Positions 52,690-61,546 of a stretch of DNA of 64,000 nt are shown one piece after another. Positions within the stretch are counted from its first letter, which is position 1; every line of letters starts with the position of its first letter. The DNA is from CAXMMR01 sp965198995 (GTDB lineage: Bacteria; Pseudomonadota; Alphaproteobacteria; Acetobacterales; Acetobacteraceae), in NCBI GenBank assembly GCA_965198995.1, contig CBDAQG010000001.1, positions 62,001-126,000 on the forward strand, read 5' to 3'. Both the position numbers and the translations under genes were made by a program. Under the pieces are notes generated by a model. The model saw only the letters and a list, made by a program, of their open reading frames with translations, was not told the DNA's origin and did not search any database.

Positions 52690-53000
52690 GCTCTTGGCAG
52701 GCAATGATGCATGTTTTACTCGTACAATGCGCTGGTGACGCCACGGGAAAGCTTTATCCCGGGAGTCCGCAAGCGGGTCTTGAGCGACGCTGTCGGCGAG
52801 GGCGACCACGAGATCAAGACAAAGCACGCTGCCATGGGCGCCTAAGCTGCCAATGACTGAGCGCCGTCACGTTGGTAGGGTGTTCCTGGTTGGCGGCGCC
52901 GCTCATCGGTTGCCGCTGACGCGAGCGTTAGGACCGAACAGCGGCCTACAGCACGTGCACATCTCGCCCGGACGATCTCAGCCATGGAGCAGGGGTGTGT
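52690..53000 (+). pseudogene. Relic of an FAD-dependent aromatic monooxygenase
   Basis: At 52,853-52,955 the frame reads RRHVGRVFLVGGAAHRLPLT then RALGPNSGLQHVH. This is the second FAD-binding motif (G-R-V-F-L-x-G-D-A-A-H-R) of the PheA/TfdB-type hydroxylases, with GD altered to GG. Upstream ~52,760-52,845, DAVGEGDHEIKTKH may be the preceding segment, with stops in between. The rest of the 52,396-53,246 gap shows nothing recognisable. Only a fragment survives, so the assignment rests on one motif. Confidence 0.45.
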
Positions 53001-53246
53001 CTCTGACGAGTTGCTTGGCCGCTTTCATATTAGGCGGCATACGGCTGTGGTGACTAACTCGGCGCAGACTGACAAGAGCGCCAAGTGTTTGGTGACGCAT
53101 CAGATGGTGTTGACGTCCAACAATGCCGACGTATTGCGGCAGTTTCACGGTCCCGTTGGCCTGAGCCGACGTCCAGAAGCAGGTTGCCGACCAGCGCGAG
53201 CACTTCGACAGTTTCGCGTTGAGGGAACACTAACTGGAGGAAGTGA

Positions 53247-54503
53247 GTGAAATCTTTAAATGGTATCAGGGTCATTGACCTAACCCGCGCACTGTCCGGG
53301 CCATTCTGCTCCATGATTCTGGCCGATTTCGGCGCAGACGTTATCAAGATCGAGCCCTCGCCCGGCGGCGACATGAGCCGAACGTGGGGGCCCTTTGATC
53401 GTGGTGTCAGCACATACTTTCTCTCCTGCAACCGCAACAAGCGTAGCGTCTGCGTTGATTTTCGAAACCCGAAAGGTCTTGAAGTTATACGCCGCCTGGT
53501 CGACACCGCCGACATCGTGTTGGAGAACTTCAAGCCTGGTACCGTCGACAAAATGGGGCTCGACTACGAGACGTTGAGCGGCCGCAATCCGAGGGTCATT
53601 ATGGGGAGTATCAGTGCATTCGGCGCCGATGGTCCCTCACGCGACTGGCCGGGATTTGATCAGATAGCGCAGGGTTATTCGGGGCTGATGAGCCTGACCG
53701 GCTTTCCCGACGGCGATCCGACACGTACCGGCACGGCCATTGGTGACCTTAGTTCTGGTATGTGGCTATCGACGGCGATCTTTTCTGCTTTGCTTGATCG
53801 CGAACGGACAGGCCATGGCCAGCATGTCGCCACGTCGTTGTTAAGCAGCCTGATCAGTCTTCTGGCTGTGCATGGTCAACGTTATCTGAGCCTTGGCGAG
53901 ATCCCGCAGCGTACAGGCAATTCACATGCGGTGATCGCGCCCTACGGCGTCTTTGAGACGGCGGATGGTCCATTGAACCTCGCCCCGATTACATCCGATA
54001 TGTGGCTCCGCTTATGCCAGCTGCTTGAACTTCCGGAGCTGCCTCTTGATCCGCGCTTCAAGACCAATGAGATGCGCGTGGTGCATAGTGCAGAATTGAA
54101 GGTCATTCTTGAAACTCGTCTCAGGGAACGCAGCAAGACGGAGTGGACCGAGCTGTTTGTCGCGGCTGCGCTACCGGCGGGACCGATTCTTAATCTGGAC
54201 GAGGTGTTTAGTGACCCGCAGGTGCGACATAGCAATCTGGTTGAAACGATAGAACACCCAACACTTGGCGCGTTGCGTCAGGTGGTCACTCCCATATCCA
54301 GTGCGGCATCCGGCGGGCAGCTTTCGTCGCAATCAAGCAGCCTTGCCCCCCCGGAGCTTGGCGAACACACGGTCGAGGTTCTGAAGGATGCCGGTCTCGA
54401 TGAGACAATGATAGAGTCACTCCGTAGCTCGGGCGTTGTGTACCAGGCCAAGGACTTTTTTGAAGAGACGAGGTCGGCTTATCGGGCGGAGGCAAAAGCA
54501 TGA
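53247..54503 (+). CDS. Class III CoA-transferase (CaiB/BaiF family)
   Basis: 418 residues from a GTG with GGAGG at 53,237-53,241. Family blocks are GIRVIDLTRALSGPFCSMIL, ADFGADVIKIEP, NRNKRSVCVDFRNPKG, VLENFKPGTVDKMGLDYETL and ISAFGADGPSRDWPGFDQIA. The catalytic Asp position is in GTAIGDLSSGMW, and SLLSSLISLLAVHGQ follows. Length and motifs are standard. It moves CoA between an acyl-CoA and a free acid. It overlaps the methylmalonyl-CoA decarboxylase gene by 4 bases, so methylmalonate or a related diacid is the natural guess. Third-position GC is visibly lower than in the flanking operons, a sign of transfer. Confidence 0.88.
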   Translation: MKSLNGIRVIDLTRALSGPFCSMILADFGADVIKIEPSPGGDMSRTWGPFDRGVSTYFLSCNRNKRSVCVDFRNPKGLEVIRRLVDTADIVLENFKPGTVDKMGLDYETLSGRNPRVIMGSISAFGADGPSRDWPGFDQIAQGYSGLMSLTGFPDGDPTRTGTAIGDLSSGMWLSTAIFSALLDRERTGHGQHVATSLLSSLISLLAVHGQRYLSLGEIPQRTGNSHAVIAPYGVFETADGPLNLAPITSDMWLRLCQLLELPELPLDPRFKTNEMRVVHSAELKVILETRLRERSKTEWTELFVAAALPAGPILNLDEVFSDPQVRHSNLVETIEHPTLGALRQVVTPISSAASGGQLSSQSSSLAPPELGEHTVEVLKDAGLDETMIESLRSSGVVYQAKDFFEETRSAYRAEAKA

Positions 54504-55342
54504 GGCAGCCTGGAGCGATGCCAGGTCTTGTCGTTACAGAAGACATTGTCGAGGAGGGGATCGGCCGAGTGGTTTTTGCCAACCCGGCGCGCCGCCACGC
54601 GCTCAGCACGGATCTCCTGAATGCGTTGACGGACAGTTTAGAGAGATTTGCCGCGCAGGGCCTGCTTGTTGTCGTTCTTACCAGCGGTGTAGGCCAGGAT
54701 GTGTGGAGCGCTGGTTTCGATATCACTGAGATGGCACGTGATCGCGATCCGCTCGCCTATGGCAAGCCGCTCGAGCGATTTCTGAGCCATGTACGGTCTT
54801 ACCCCGGCGTCGTTATTGCCATGGTGTCAGGTTCAGTATGGGGTGGCGCGGTCGACTTGGTGATGAGCTGTGATCTCGTGATCGCGGATCATAGCGTAAA
54901 GTTTTCCATAACTCCCGTGAATATCGGTTTGCCTTACTCGATGAGTGGTTTACTTCGTTTTATGAATAACCTTCCCATCCATGTGCTCAAGGAGATGTTC
55001 TTCTGCGCAAAAGCGTTAAACGCCGAGATGGCGACACATTTTGGCGTGATCAATCAATTGGTTGACGCTGAGACTTTAGAGGCAACCACACTCGAAACAG
55101 CGCGCGTCATCGCGCGCAAGGCGCCGATGGCTGTTCAGGCTATCAAAGAACAGCTTCGTATTCTTGAAGACGATCAGCCAGTGTCGGTTCAGGCGATGGA
55201 GCGGATTGCTGAGTTGCGTCGACAAGCGTGCGAAGGCGCTGACTTTACCGAGGGACTGGACGCTTTTCTAACGCGACGACAACCTAAGTTCCCGAAGGTT
55301 CGCGTGATAGGTGGTGATGTTACGCCTATTACAGGAGCATAA
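54500..55342 (+). CDS. scpB: Methylmalonyl-CoA decarboxylase (enoyl-CoA hydratase superfamily)
   Basis: 280 residues, coupled to the CoA-transferase (ATGA). The crotonase-fold pattern is specific: IGRVVFANPARRHALSTDLL, QDVWSAGFDITEM, then IAMVSGSVWGGAVDLVMSCD, FSITPVNIGLPYSMSGLLRF and VLKEMFFCAKAL. It closely follows the ScpB subgroup (S-V-W-G-G-A-x-D-L-V-M-S-C-D and I-G-L-P-Y). The reaction is methylmalonyl-CoA to propionyl-CoA plus CO2. The next genes make the 2-methylcitrate cycle, which consumes propionyl-CoA, so the assignment fits its context. Lower GC, like its partner. Confidence 0.85.
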   Translation: MRQPGAMPGLVVTEDIVEEGIGRVVFANPARRHALSTDLLNALTDSLERFAAQGLLVVVLTSGVGQDVWSAGFDITEMARDRDPLAYGKPLERFLSHVRSYPGVVIAMVSGSVWGGAVDLVMSCDLVIADHSVKFSITPVNIGLPYSMSGLLRFMNNLPIHVLKEMFFCAKALNAEMATHFGVINQLVDAETLEATTLETARVIARKAPMAVQAIKEQLRILEDDQPVSVQAMERIAELRRQACEGADFTEGLDAFLTRRQPKFPKVRVIGGDVTPITGA

Positions 55343-55651
55343 AGAGGGGCATCTCAGCTTCAAGTCGTGGACTTCCACAACAGTGTAGTTTGAGACGACG
55401 CAGTTATTCGAGGCTGAGTTGACTATCATAAAGCCTGGACGAGGGCGATCGAGGTAAGAGATGTTGAGCAGACAAAATCTCCTCATCTTACACAGCTAGA
55501 GACGGAGCAAGGCCGCATGCGCGCGCGGTCGTGCCGGCGTACGCCAAACGGGGACAGTCTGTTTTGCTTCTTTTTTAAAAGAAGGCTTATCCATACCTCG
55601 GCGACTTAGGATTTAAGGTCGGCGGGACCATGACTGTGATGAGGATTGCCG
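55343..55651. other. Intergenic region with AT-rich hairpin
   Basis: 309 bases without a credible gene. GCTTCTTTTTTAAAAGAAGG at about 55,567-55,586 is a hairpin of the AT-rich family at 5,101 and 58,340 and probably ends the scpB transcript. GAGGATTGCCG precedes the prpD start. GC rises sharply at the prpD side, marking a compositional border between the CoA-transferase pair and the prp genes. Confidence 0.6.
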
Positions 55652-57181
55652 ATGATCGACCATGAGGTTCGGGTGCATCCCGAGAGCGACCGCTTGACGC
55701 GCGCCGACCAGCTTGCCTGGAAGATCGCCGCCGTCGCGTCCGACGCCGTTGCGGTCGAGCCGGTGGTGGCCGAGATGATTGTCAACCGGTTGATCGACAA
55801 CGCGGCCGTCGCCATCGCCTCGATCAACCGTCACCCGGTGATCTCCGCCCGGGCCGAGGCGCTGGCGCATCCGCGGGCCGGCGGGGCGACCGTGTTCGGC
55901 TGCGGCCCCGAGGTGCGGGTGCATGCGGAGTGGGCGGCGTGGGCGAACGGCACCGCGGTGCGCGAGCTCGACTATCACGACACGTTTCTGGCCGCCGAGT
56001 ACAGCCATCCGGGCGACAACATTCCGCCGATCCTGGCGGTGGCGCAGCAGACCGGGCGCGGCGGCGCCGAGCTGGTTCGCGGCATTGCCACCGGCTACGA
56101 GATCCAGGTCGATTTGGTGCGATCGATCTGCCTGCACGAGCACAAGATCGACCACGTCGCCCATCTCGGCCCGTCGGCCGCCGCCGGCATCGGCACCCTG
56201 CTGGGGCTGGAGACGGAGGTGATCTACCAGGCGGTGCAGCAGGCGCTGCACGTCACCACCGCGACGCGGCAGAGCCGCAAGGGCGAGATCTCGTCGTGGA
56301 AGGCGTTCGCGCCGTCGCATGCCGGCAAGCTCGCGATCGAGGCGGTGGACCGGGCGATGCTCGGCGAGGGCGCGCCGAGCCCGATCTACGAGGGCGAGGA
56401 CGGCGTCATCGCCTGGATGCTCGATGGCAAGTCGGCGCGCTACACCGTGCCGCTGCCGGCGCCGGGCGAGGCCAAGCGGGCCATCCTGTCGACGTTCACC
56501 AAGGAGCACTCGGCCGAGTATCAGAGCCAGGCGCTGATCGACCTGGCGTTTCGCATGGGGCGGCAGGTCAGCGACTGGGACGACGTCGCGGACATCGTGA
56601 TCGAGACCAGCCATCACACCCATTACGTCATCGGCACGGGGGCGAACGATCCGCAGAAGATGGATCCGCACGCCTCGCGCGAGACGCTCGACCACTCGAT
56701 CATGTACATCGTCGCCGTGGCGCTGCAGGACGGCGCCTGGCACCACGTGCGCTCCTATGCGCCGGAGCGCGCGCGCCGGCCGGACACGGTGGCGCTGTGG
56801 CACAAGATCCGCACCGTCGAGGACCCGCGCTGGACCGCGCGCTACCATGCGACGGACCCGGCGCAGAAGGCGTTCGGCGGCCGGGTGGTCATGACGCTGC
56901 GGGACGGGCGGGCGATCGTCGACGAGCTCGCGGTCGCCAACGCGCATACGCTGGGGGCGACGCCGTGGCAGCGCGCCGACTACCTGCGCAAGTTCAGGAC
57001 GCTGACCGCCGGGCTGCTCGACGAGGCGGAGGCGGAGCGCTTTCTCGATGCGGCGCAGCGGCTGCCGGCGTTGCGGCCGGGGGAGCTCGGCGCGCTCACC
57101 ATCGCCATGCCGGACGGCCGGTTGGCGGCCGCCGAGCGGGCCGGCATCTTCGGCTACCAGGTCGCGGGAGCAGGCGCGTGA
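55652..57181 (+). CDS. prpD: 2-Methylcitrate dehydratase (MmgE/PrpD family)
   Basis: 509 residues from the ATG at 55,652, preceded by GAGGA; a TTG at 55,646 is possible. Family blocks are LIDNAAVAIASINRHPV, VRELDYHDTFLAAEYSHPGD (catalytic region), HLGPSAAAGIGTLLGLE, RKGEISSWKAFAPSHAGKLA, FTKEHSAEYQSQALIDLAF and DNRTLDHS-like ETLDHSIMYIVAVALQDG. Length is at the upper end, as in true PrpD rather than short MmgE homologues. It dehydrates 2-methylcitrate to 2-methylaconitate in propionyl-CoA catabolism. The stop overlaps the prpC GTG. Confidence 0.9.
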   Translation: MIDHEVRVHPESDRLTRADQLAWKIAAVASDAVAVEPVVAEMIVNRLIDNAAVAIASINRHPVISARAEALAHPRAGGATVFGCGPEVRVHAEWAAWANGTAVRELDYHDTFLAAEYSHPGDNIPPILAVAQQTGRGGAELVRGIATGYEIQVDLVRSICLHEHKIDHVAHLGPSAAAGIGTLLGLETEVIYQAVQQALHVTTATRQSRKGEISSWKAFAPSHAGKLAIEAVDRAMLGEGAPSPIYEGEDGVIAWMLDGKSARYTVPLPAPGEAKRAILSTFTKEHSAEYQSQALIDLAFRMGRQVSDWDDVADIVIETSHHTHYVIGTGANDPQKMDPHASRETLDHSIMYIVAVALQDGAWHHVRSYAPERARRPDTVALWHKIRTVEDPRWTARYHATDPAQKAFGGRVVMTLRDGRAIVDELAVANAHTLGATPWQRADYLRKFRTLTAGLLDEAEAERFLDAAQRLPALRPGELGALTIAMPDGRLAAAERAGIFGYQVAGAGA

Positions 57182-58332
57182 GCGACGTGGCGCCCGCCGG
57201 GCCGCGGCCGAAGAAGTCGGTGGCGCTGTCGGGCGTCGTGGCCGGCAACACCGCGCTGTGCAGCGTCGGCCGCTCCGGCAACGACCTGCACTATCGCGGC
57301 TATGACATCCTCGACATCGCTGAGACCAGCGAGTTCGAGGAGATCGCGCACCTGCTCGTGCATGGCCATCTGCCGACCATGGCCGAGCTGGCTGCCTATA
57401 AGCGCCGGCTGACAGGGTTGCGCGGCGTGCCGGCGGCAGTGCGCACGGTGCTGGAAAGCCTGCCGGCCTCGGCGCACCCGATGGACGTGCTGCGCACCGC
57501 CGTCTCCGCACTCGGCTGCGCGCTGCCGGAGGCGCATGACCATAGCCCGGCCGGGGCGCGGGCGATCGCCGACCGGCTGATGGCCAGCCTCGGCTCGATG
57601 CTGCTCGTCTGGCATCATTACGCCGTCAATGGCCGGCGCATCGACGTCGAGACCGACGACGACAGCATCGGCGGGCACTTCCTGCACCTGCTGCACGGTG
57701 AGAGCCCGCGCGAGAGCTGGGTGCGGGCGATGCACACCTCGCTCATTCTCTACGCCGAGCACGAGTTCAACGCCTCGACGTTCGCCGCCCGCGTCGTCGC
57801 CGGCACCGGGTCCGACCTGTATTCGGCGATCACCGCCGGCATCGGCGCGCTGCGCGGGCCCAAGCATGGTGGGGCCAACGAGGTCGCGCTCGAGATCCAG
57901 CAGCGCTACGCCACCGCCGAGCAGGCCGAGGCCGACATCCGCCGCCGCGTCGAGGCCAAGGAAGTCGTGATCGGCTTCGGCCACCCGGTCTACACGGTGA
58001 GCGACCCGCGCAACGTGGTGATCAAGGGAGTGGCCGAGCGGCTGTCGCGGGAGAACGGCGCGCTGACGACGTTCGACGTCGCGGCACGGATCGAGAGCGT
58101 GATGATGGACGCAAAGACGATGTTCCCGAACCTCGATTGGTTCTCGGCGGTATCCTATAATCAGATGGGCGTGCCGATCACCATGTTCACGCCGCTGTTC
58201 GTCATCGCCCGCACGTCGGGATGGAGCGCGCACGTGATGGAGCAGCGCGCAGACAACAAAATCATTCGTCCGTCGGCCAATTATACCGGGCCGGACGATC
58301 TGACGTTCGTGCCGCTGAGCGAGAGGACGTAA
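57178..58332 (+). CDS. prpC: 2-Methylcitrate synthase / citrate synthase
   Basis: 384 residues from a GTG overlapping the prpD stop (GTGA). Blocks include VVAGNTALCSVGRSGNDLHY then RGYDILDIA (short, PrpC-type N-terminus), GHFLHLLHGESP, EHEFNASTFAARVVAGTGSD (catalytic His), GALRGPKHGGANEVALEI (catalytic His), GFGHPVYTVSDPRNVVIK, and NLDWFSAVSYNQMGVPITMF (catalytic Asp replaced by the W-F-S loop typical of methylcitrate synthases). It condenses propionyl-CoA with oxaloacetate. Setting between prpD and prpB makes PrpC the right name. Confidence 0.92.
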   Translation: MSDVAPAGPRPKKSVALSGVVAGNTALCSVGRSGNDLHYRGYDILDIAETSEFEEIAHLLVHGHLPTMAELAAYKRRLTGLRGVPAAVRTVLESLPASAHPMDVLRTAVSALGCALPEAHDHSPAGARAIADRLMASLGSMLLVWHHYAVNGRRIDVETDDDSIGGHFLHLLHGESPRESWVRAMHTSLILYAEHEFNASTFAARVVAGTGSDLYSAITAGIGALRGPKHGGANEVALEIQQRYATAEQAEADIRRRVEAKEVVIGFGHPVYTVSDPRNVVIKGVAERLSRENGALTTFDVAARIESVMMDAKTMFPNLDWFSAVSYNQMGVPITMFTPLFVIARTSGWSAHVMEQRADNKIIRPSANYTGPDDLTFVPLSERT

Positions 58333-58339
58333 GCGCTCC

Positions 58340-58440
58340 TGTTTTTGAAATATAAGGAAAGAGCCTTTTGCTCGTTGAGAAACTCTTCTTACTATTTTAA
58401 AGTTCTTTGCTTCTTTCTCTCAAAAAGAGAAGCAATTTCT
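58340..58440. repeat. AT-rich hairpin repeat between prpC and prpB
   Basis: GCTTCTTTCTCTC-AAAAAGAGAAGC at about 58,409-58,434 forms a long stem. Upstream words AAGAGCCTTTTGCTC and AAAGTTCTTTG echo the patch at 5,101-5,219. It could attenuate transcription into prpB. Confidence 0.65.
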
Positions 58441-58463
58441 TACTTCTTGAGGAGTTCATAACC

Positions 58464-59384
58464 TTGCCCTACCTCGTCGCCGGCGACCTGCCGAACGCAC
58501 TGGCTGGCGAGCGTTTCCGACAGGCTTTGGCCGCGGAAGGCATTTTGCGCATACCGGGCACGCATAACGGACTGGCAGCCCTGCAGGCGCGGGATGCAGG
58601 CTTCAGCGCCTGCTACCTGTCGGGGGCGGCAATGAGCGCCTCGATGGGGTTGCCTGACCTTGGCATCATCACCGTCGACGACGTGTGCTTCTTCATCCGC
58701 CAGGTCAGCCGGGCGAGCGGACTGCCGGTGCTGGTGGATGGCGACACCGGCTATGGCGAGGCGCTTAACGTGATGAACATGGTGCGCTGCTTTGAGGATG
58801 CGGGCGCGGCGGCGGTGCATCTCGAGGACCAAGTGCTGCCGAAGAAGTGCGGACACCTCAACGACAAGAAGCTGGCGACGCCGGCGGACATGGCGGCGAA
58901 GGTCGCTGCGGCTGCGCGTGCACGACGGCATTTGTTTGTGATCGCGCGCACCGACGCGGCGGGAAGCGAGGGCATGGATGCGGCGGTGGCGCGGGCGCAG
59001 CTCTACGTCGAGGCTGGAGCGGACGCGATATTTCCGGAGGCGTTGACCACGGCGGAGATGTTCCGCGCGTTTGCCGAGCGGATGCCGGGAGTGACGCTGC
59101 TGGCCAACATGACGGAGTTCGGCCGTACCCCGTTCTTCACGGCCGACGAGTTCGAGCAGATGGGCTACCAAATGGTGATTTGGCCGGTGACCTCGCTGCG
59201 CGTCGCGGCGCGAGCGACAGAGCGGCTTTATGCGGCGATAGCGGCCGATGGCGGGGCGCATCGTCACGTCGAGCACATGCAGACGCGCAAGGAACTGTAT
59301 GACACCATTCGGTATCACGACTACGAGGCATTGGATGCCTCCATCGTGACGACGGTCGTTCCGGAGGCGATGCCGCGAAGCTGA
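58464..59384 (+). CDS. prpB: 2-Methylisocitrate lyase (ICL/PEP-mutase superfamily)
   Basis: 306 residues from a TTG with TTGAGGAG about 8 bases upstream; a start at 58,407 would lie in the hairpin. Blocks are IPGTHNGLAALQARDAGFSA and CYLSGAAMSASMGLPDLG, then VLVDGDTGYGEALNVM (metal Asp), VHLEDQVLPKKCGHL (K-K-C-G-H, catalytic Cys), FVIARTDAAGSEGMDAAVAR, GADAIFPEAL and LANMTEFGRTP. It is shorter than isocitrate lyase and matches PrpB length. It cleaves 2-methylisocitrate to pyruvate and succinate, ending the cycle. The aconitase step is not encoded here. Confidence 0.9.
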   Translation: MPYLVAGDLPNALAGERFRQALAAEGILRIPGTHNGLAALQARDAGFSACYLSGAAMSASMGLPDLGIITVDDVCFFIRQVSRASGLPVLVDGDTGYGEALNVMNMVRCFEDAGAAAVHLEDQVLPKKCGHLNDKKLATPADMAAKVAAAARARRHLFVIARTDAAGSEGMDAAVARAQLYVEAGADAIFPEALTTAEMFRAFAERMPGVTLLANMTEFGRTPFFTADEFEQMGYQMVIWPVTSLRVAARATERLYAAIAADGGAHRHVEHMQTRKELYDTIRYHDYEALDASIVTTVVPEAMPRS

Positions 59385-59532
59385 AGGCTTCAGGTCTCCT
59401 TGCTCGGCGTGGCTGTGTTGCCGTTGCCAACGAGGAGAGAAGAACAGGCTTCTTGTTTAAGACCTAAGCTCTAAGACCTAAGACCTTTAGCGTATGGTTC
59501 GTCGATCGACAGAGCTGATAGAAGGGTTTGGT

Positions 59533-59871
59533 ATGGACATCGTGCGGTTTAAGGATGCGCCGCTGTATTCTGCGCCGGGTCATGACGACGTAACGGCGCG
59601 ACGGCTGCAAGGCGGCATGGCCAGCAGCGCCAACTTCGTCCTTGTGGGACACTCGACGCTGCTGCCTGGAGCGGTCATCCCGATGGACGCCGCAGTGATC
59701 GGGAAAATCTACGTGGTCACTGCGAGCGAGGTCACCATCGAACAGGAGGATGGCTCGCGACACGTGTTGCAGTCAGGAGATAGCATATTCGTCCCTGGTG
59801 GTGAGGCGCGGGCCGTGTTGAATGAGAGCGGCGCGTCTGCGGAGATGATCGTGATTACGCCAGCTGCGTAA
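59533..59871 (+). CDS. Small cupin-domain protein
   Basis: 112 residues from the ATG at 59,533, which has GAAGGG 6 bases upstream; an earlier ATG at 59,494 lacks a site. One beta-barrel domain is present (VGHSTLLPGAVIPMDAAVIG, KIYVVTASEVTIEQEDGSRH, LQSGDSIFVPGGEARAVLNE). The first cupin motif, normally G-x5-H-x-H, lacks the His residues, so metal catalysis is unlikely and a ligand-binding or regulatory role fits better. It lies between prpB and the MFS transporter gene. Confidence 0.78.
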   Translation: MDIVRFKDAPLYSAPGHDDVTARRLQGGMASSANFVLVGHSTLLPGAVIPMDAAVIGKIYVVTASEVTIEQEDGSRHVLQSGDSIFVPGGEARAVLNESGASAEMIVITPAA

Positions 59872-60093
59872 AAGGACAGTCGCTCGCAGCCAGACGACAC
59901 CAATCATAATAACAGGGGAGCGGTTCATGGCATCCACTCACTCGAGCCTTCGTCCGATTTGCCCGCGAGGCAATCATACTGTCCAGCGATCAGGATCGTA
60001 TGCTCCGCGCGCGAGCTGCCGTAATCGCAAGCCGTCACGGTCATGCGATACCATCATGGGCCCATTTAGCGAGGCGGCCGGCAAAGCCCAGCC

Positions 60094-61503
60094 ATGACAA
60101 GCGCGTCGCCTGTCAGCATAAGCACATCGTTCCTGGATGGCCGTCGGTTCTCGGGCCTGCAGATCAGGACGCTTCTCCTGTGTGCCCTGGTGGCGATGCT
60201 GGACGGCAACGATACCCAGGTCATTGGCATCGGCGCGCCTTCGATCGCGAGAGCACTGCACGTTGTCCCTAGCGCGATGGGATGGGTCATCTCCGGATCC
60301 TGGCTCGGTGCCGCGGTCGGCGCGGTTGTTCTTGGTGGGATGGCTGATCGTTTTGGGCGTAAGCCGATCCTCATTGCCGCAACCGTTCTTTTTGGCGGGT
60401 TTACCTTGCTGACGCCCTGGGCGGAAAACTTGCCGATGCTGGTGGGCATGCGCATGCTAGCCTGCATCGGCCTCGGTGGGGCCACGCCTTGCTTCCTGTC
60501 GCTGGCCTCCGAGTACACGCCCGTCGAGCGGCGTGCGACCGTTGTGAGCTTGGTTTACGCGGCATTCCCGCTTGGCATTCTTCTCGGCAGCTTGTTGAGC
60601 AGCTGGATCTTAAGCCGAGCCTCCTGGAGCTACATTTTTTACTTTGGCGGGGCGGTTCCGATTGCGATAGCGCTTATCCTATTGGTGCTCCTGCCAGAGT
60701 CGATCGGCTTTCTGCTGCGTCGAGCGAAGGATCAGCAAGCCGATTGGATCCTTGCCGTGATCGCGCCTGGCCTGTCCCTGCAGGCGGCACGGGCCACACT
60801 CGTCTCCTTGCCGTACGCGAGCCGTGCCGGCAGCCCAATCGACCTGCTTCAAAACGGCAGGACCATAGCCACATTATCTCTCTGGCTGATGTTGTTCGCC
60901 TGTTTTGGGATAACCGCGTGCACGGTTTGGCTGCCGACGATCCTGCAGCAGAACGGCGTCTCGCCTGCGGCGTCGGCTGTCGCCGCCTCGTTCGTTGGGC
61001 TTGGATCGTGTATCGGTTTCATCATCGCCGGGCAGTTGATCGATCGCCTTGGGCTGGTGCGGGCGTTGTTTGGTCCACTCGTCGCCGGCGCCGCTGCAAC
61101 CGCCGCGTTGGGGATTTGGCCGAGTTCCATCGGGGCGGAGTCGGTGTTCGTGATGTTGGTCGGCGTACTGGTCGGGATGGGTGTCTCGGGCGGCGTCTCG
61201 CTGGTGACGTTAGTCTACCCGATCGGCATGCGCTCGACCGCAGCAGGCTGGGCCATGGGCTGGGGACGTGCCGGTCAGGTGATGGTTCCGGGCGTGTTTG
61301 CGGTCGCGCTGCACCAAGGATGGAGCACTCAGAGCATCTTCGGCGCGCTTGGTGTCATGTCGCTGATCGCGGCTACTGCGGTGCTCCTGTTGGCAGGCGC
61401 GCTACGTACCAACGCGGGTTCGGCTGTGCCGCCACCAGCTAGGCGGCGATCCATCTCTGTCCAAAGTGAGTCTTCCGCAAAAATAACAGCTCGCTACGGC
61501 TGA
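60094..61503 (+). CDS. MFS transporter, aromatic-acid/H+ symporter (AAHS)-like
   Basis: 469 residues with twelve predicted helices. The helix 1 motif LVAMLDGNDTQVIGIGAPSI resembles the D-G-x-D-x-Q signature of AAHS (PcaK/BenK) carriers. The loop 2-3 MFS motif is GGMADRFGRKPIL. PESIGFLLRR follows helix 6. Placed at the end of a CoA-dependent acid catabolism cluster, it probably imports the organic acid that feeds the pathway. The substrate, aromatic acid or short diacid, is not predictable. A divergently acting TetR gene follows on the other strand. Confidence 0.85.
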   Translation: MTSASPVSISTSFLDGRRFSGLQIRTLLLCALVAMLDGNDTQVIGIGAPSIARALHVVPSAMGWVISGSWLGAAVGAVVLGGMADRFGRKPILIAATVLFGGFTLLTPWAENLPMLVGMRMLACIGLGGATPCFLSLASEYTPVERRATVVSLVYAAFPLGILLGSLLSSWILSRASWSYIFYFGGAVPIAIALILLVLLPESIGFLLRRAKDQQADWILAVIAPGLSLQAARATLVSLPYASRAGSPIDLLQNGRTIATLSLWLMLFACFGITACTVWLPTILQQNGVSPAASAVAASFVGLGSCIGFIIAGQLIDRLGLVRALFGPLVAGAAATAALGIWPSSIGAESVFVMLVGVLVGMGVSGGVSLVTLVYPIGMRSTAAGWAMGWGRAGQVMVPGVFAVALHQGWSTQSIFGALGVMSLIAATAVLLLAGALRTNAGSAVPPPARRRSISVQSESSAKITARYG

Positions 61504-61546
61504 GCGGCTTTGCGAAGCGCCTCTTGCGGCCGGCGCGAAGGCTGGC

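Noticed and set aside
52642..52827. Short minus-strand ORF in the 52.4-53.2-kb gap
   Set aside because: No start context, no motif, and it overlaps the monooxygenase relic readable on the other strand.
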